A DNA stretch of 64,000 nt from Deltaproteobacteria bacterium (GTDB taxonomy: Bacteria; Myxococcota_A; Polyangia; Polyangiales; Ga0077539): contig JADJAE010000019.1 of assembly GCA_016704445.1 (NCBI GenBank), positions 77,137-141,136 of the forward strand. The letters are read 5' to 3'. The translations under genes and the position numbers were made by a program. The notes under the pieces are model-generated. The model had not been told where the DNA came from. It saw nothing but the letters and a program-made list of their open reading frames with translations, and ran no database searches. Position 1 is the first letter of the stretch. Each line of letters starts with the position of its first letter. Positions 63,150 to 64,000 of this stretch are shown here, in pieces.

Positions 63150-64000
63150 TCAGGCCCTGCGCGCCGCCGCGATCACCTCTCGCGCGGCCCGCTCTCCCGA
63201 CTCCACGGCGCCCTCCACGCCTAGCCCGGGCGGGCCGGCTGGTGTGCTCGCCCGCGAAGTGCACCGCGCCCACGGCGCCGCCCTCCTCGCCGCCCAGCCT
63301 GCACCAGTCGCCCGGCCCGTAGCAGGCGTAGCTGCCCTCCTGGAAGGGCGCCGCGGGCCAGTGCATCCGCCGCCCGCCCGGTGAACGCGTCCGCGCTCCC
63401 TGGAAACACCAGGTCCGAGCGCCTCGGCAACCGCCTCCCTACGCCTCCGGGTTGCTCTCTCCCAGCGAGACCCCGAGGCGTCCTCCGGAGAAGGCCGTGA
63501 GCAGCGCCACGTCGGTGTTCGCCGAGCGCACCGACTCCCAGCTCTGTTGATAGATGCCGCCGTCGTGGAAGGTGGTCCCGCTGCTGTGCTCCTGGCGCCA
63601 GGGACGGCCCGCGGTGGTGATGAACACCTTGGTGTTGGTGCCGTAGGCGAGCTCGGTGATGGCGCGGCGCTTGGAGGGCGGCAGCTCGACGGAGAGCTCG
63701 CAGCGCTTCAGCTGGTTGAAGGGCAGCGCCGAATCCCGGTCGGCGTCGACCCCCCGGTCCCGCCCTCGCGGTCGAAGACGCAGCGCACCCCGCCGCCCTC
63801 TCTCGGCCGCAGCGCCAGGAGCGCGTGCCCAGGCATCAGCGCGTCGCCCAGCCGCGTCGCCATCGCCCTCGGGACGGCGTCGGACCCTTCGGCCACCACG
63901 TAGCGATGGTCGCGCTCTCCGTAGAGGGAGAAGCCGTCCGGGTCGCCGCCGATGGCGTAGAGGAAGGTGAGCGCGCTCTGCGCGTCGAGGTCGCGGCCCA
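63150..64000 (-). CDS. FAD-dependent amine oxidase, C-terminal part (5' end outside window; several frame breaks)
   Basis: Pieces in different minus frames line up with a flavin monoamine oxidase: FLYAIGGDPDGFSLYGERDHRYVVAEG (substrate-domain region), AMATRLGDALMPGHALLALRP, VFITTAGRPWRQEHSS-type strand near 63,600, SANTDVALLTAFSGGRLGVSLG, then the C-terminal FAD-binding motif SYACYGPGDWCRLGG...GAVHFAGEHTS and the end REVIAAARRA at 63152-63150. These enzymes oxidise amines such as tyramine or phenethylamine to aldehydes plus ammonia and peroxide. At least three frame changes occur in 850 bases (about 63,230, 63,400 and 63,750). The gene converges on tpl, separated by the IS element. Confidence 0.7.

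Overview
The window looks like a chromosomal piece of a very GC-rich myxobacterium-like organism (Myxococcota, Polyangia-type). The sequence-based reasons are: many secreted lipoproteins with Asp/Ala/Pro-rich linkers and cysteine-rich modules, a Ser/Thr protein kinase next to a PEGA-like protein, a MopE-like metal-binding repeat protein, and a protein ending in a MYXO-CTERM-type sorting tail (near 33,720-33,840). Strain and species cannot be named from this.

Layout. 1-5.3 kb: RluA-type pseudouridine synthase (cut by the window edge), two secreted proteins, a pyrimidine-nucleoside phosphorylase, tRNA-Gln(UUG) and a metallophosphoesterase. 5.3-9.8 kb: a minus-strand operon of aromatic amino acid hydroxylase, group II PLP decarboxylase, 2OG-Fe(II) oxygenase and EamA transporter, interrupted by a strange 400-base G-rich tract. 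10.2-13.8 kb: a TM287/TM288-type heterodimeric ABC exporter. 13.8-18.7 kb: a small unknown protein, a radical SAM/DUF2344 protein, PRPP synthetase and a small membrane protein. 18.66-27.57 kb: a restriction-modification-like cassette (beta-class DNA methyltransferase, OLD-like ATPase, Res-type helicase-nuclease, unknown protein). It is bounded by a perfect 20-bp direct repeat and by paired 22-bp-period repeats. 27.6-43.4 kb: HicB-like protein, NAD-type isocitrate dehydrogenase, then surface lipoproteins, VWA, HAD, MYXO-CTERM, SPFH, Sel1, kinase and PEGA-like genes. 43.7-60 kb: a lipid-synthesis operon of a giant type I fatty acid synthase, AcpS and a single-chain acetyl/acyl-CoA carboxylase. 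60-64 kb: tyrosine phenol-lyase, an IS4-family insertion sequence and a flavin amine oxidase running off the end.

How genes work together. The carboxylase would make malonyl-CoA, AcpS would activate the ACP domain, and the type I synthase would make acyl chains: a self-contained set resembling the actinobacterial/fungal design. The 5.3-9.8 kb operon reads as a small pathway that hydroxylates an aromatic amino acid, decarboxylates it (or converts it to an aldehyde), oxidises it again and exports the product. Tyrosine phenol-lyase and the amine oxidase at the other end of the window also act on tyrosine or aromatic amines, but they are 50 kb away and no link is shown.

Quality warning. Many clearly homologous proteins are broken by single-base shifts, often in G/C runs and without accompanying nonsense mutations (FAS at about 52,100 and 52,950; carboxylase at about 58,790; Res, OLD-like ATPase, several lipoproteins). 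This pattern fits residual sequencing or assembly indels better than gene decay. I therefore annotate such genes as whole units and say where the frame breaks.
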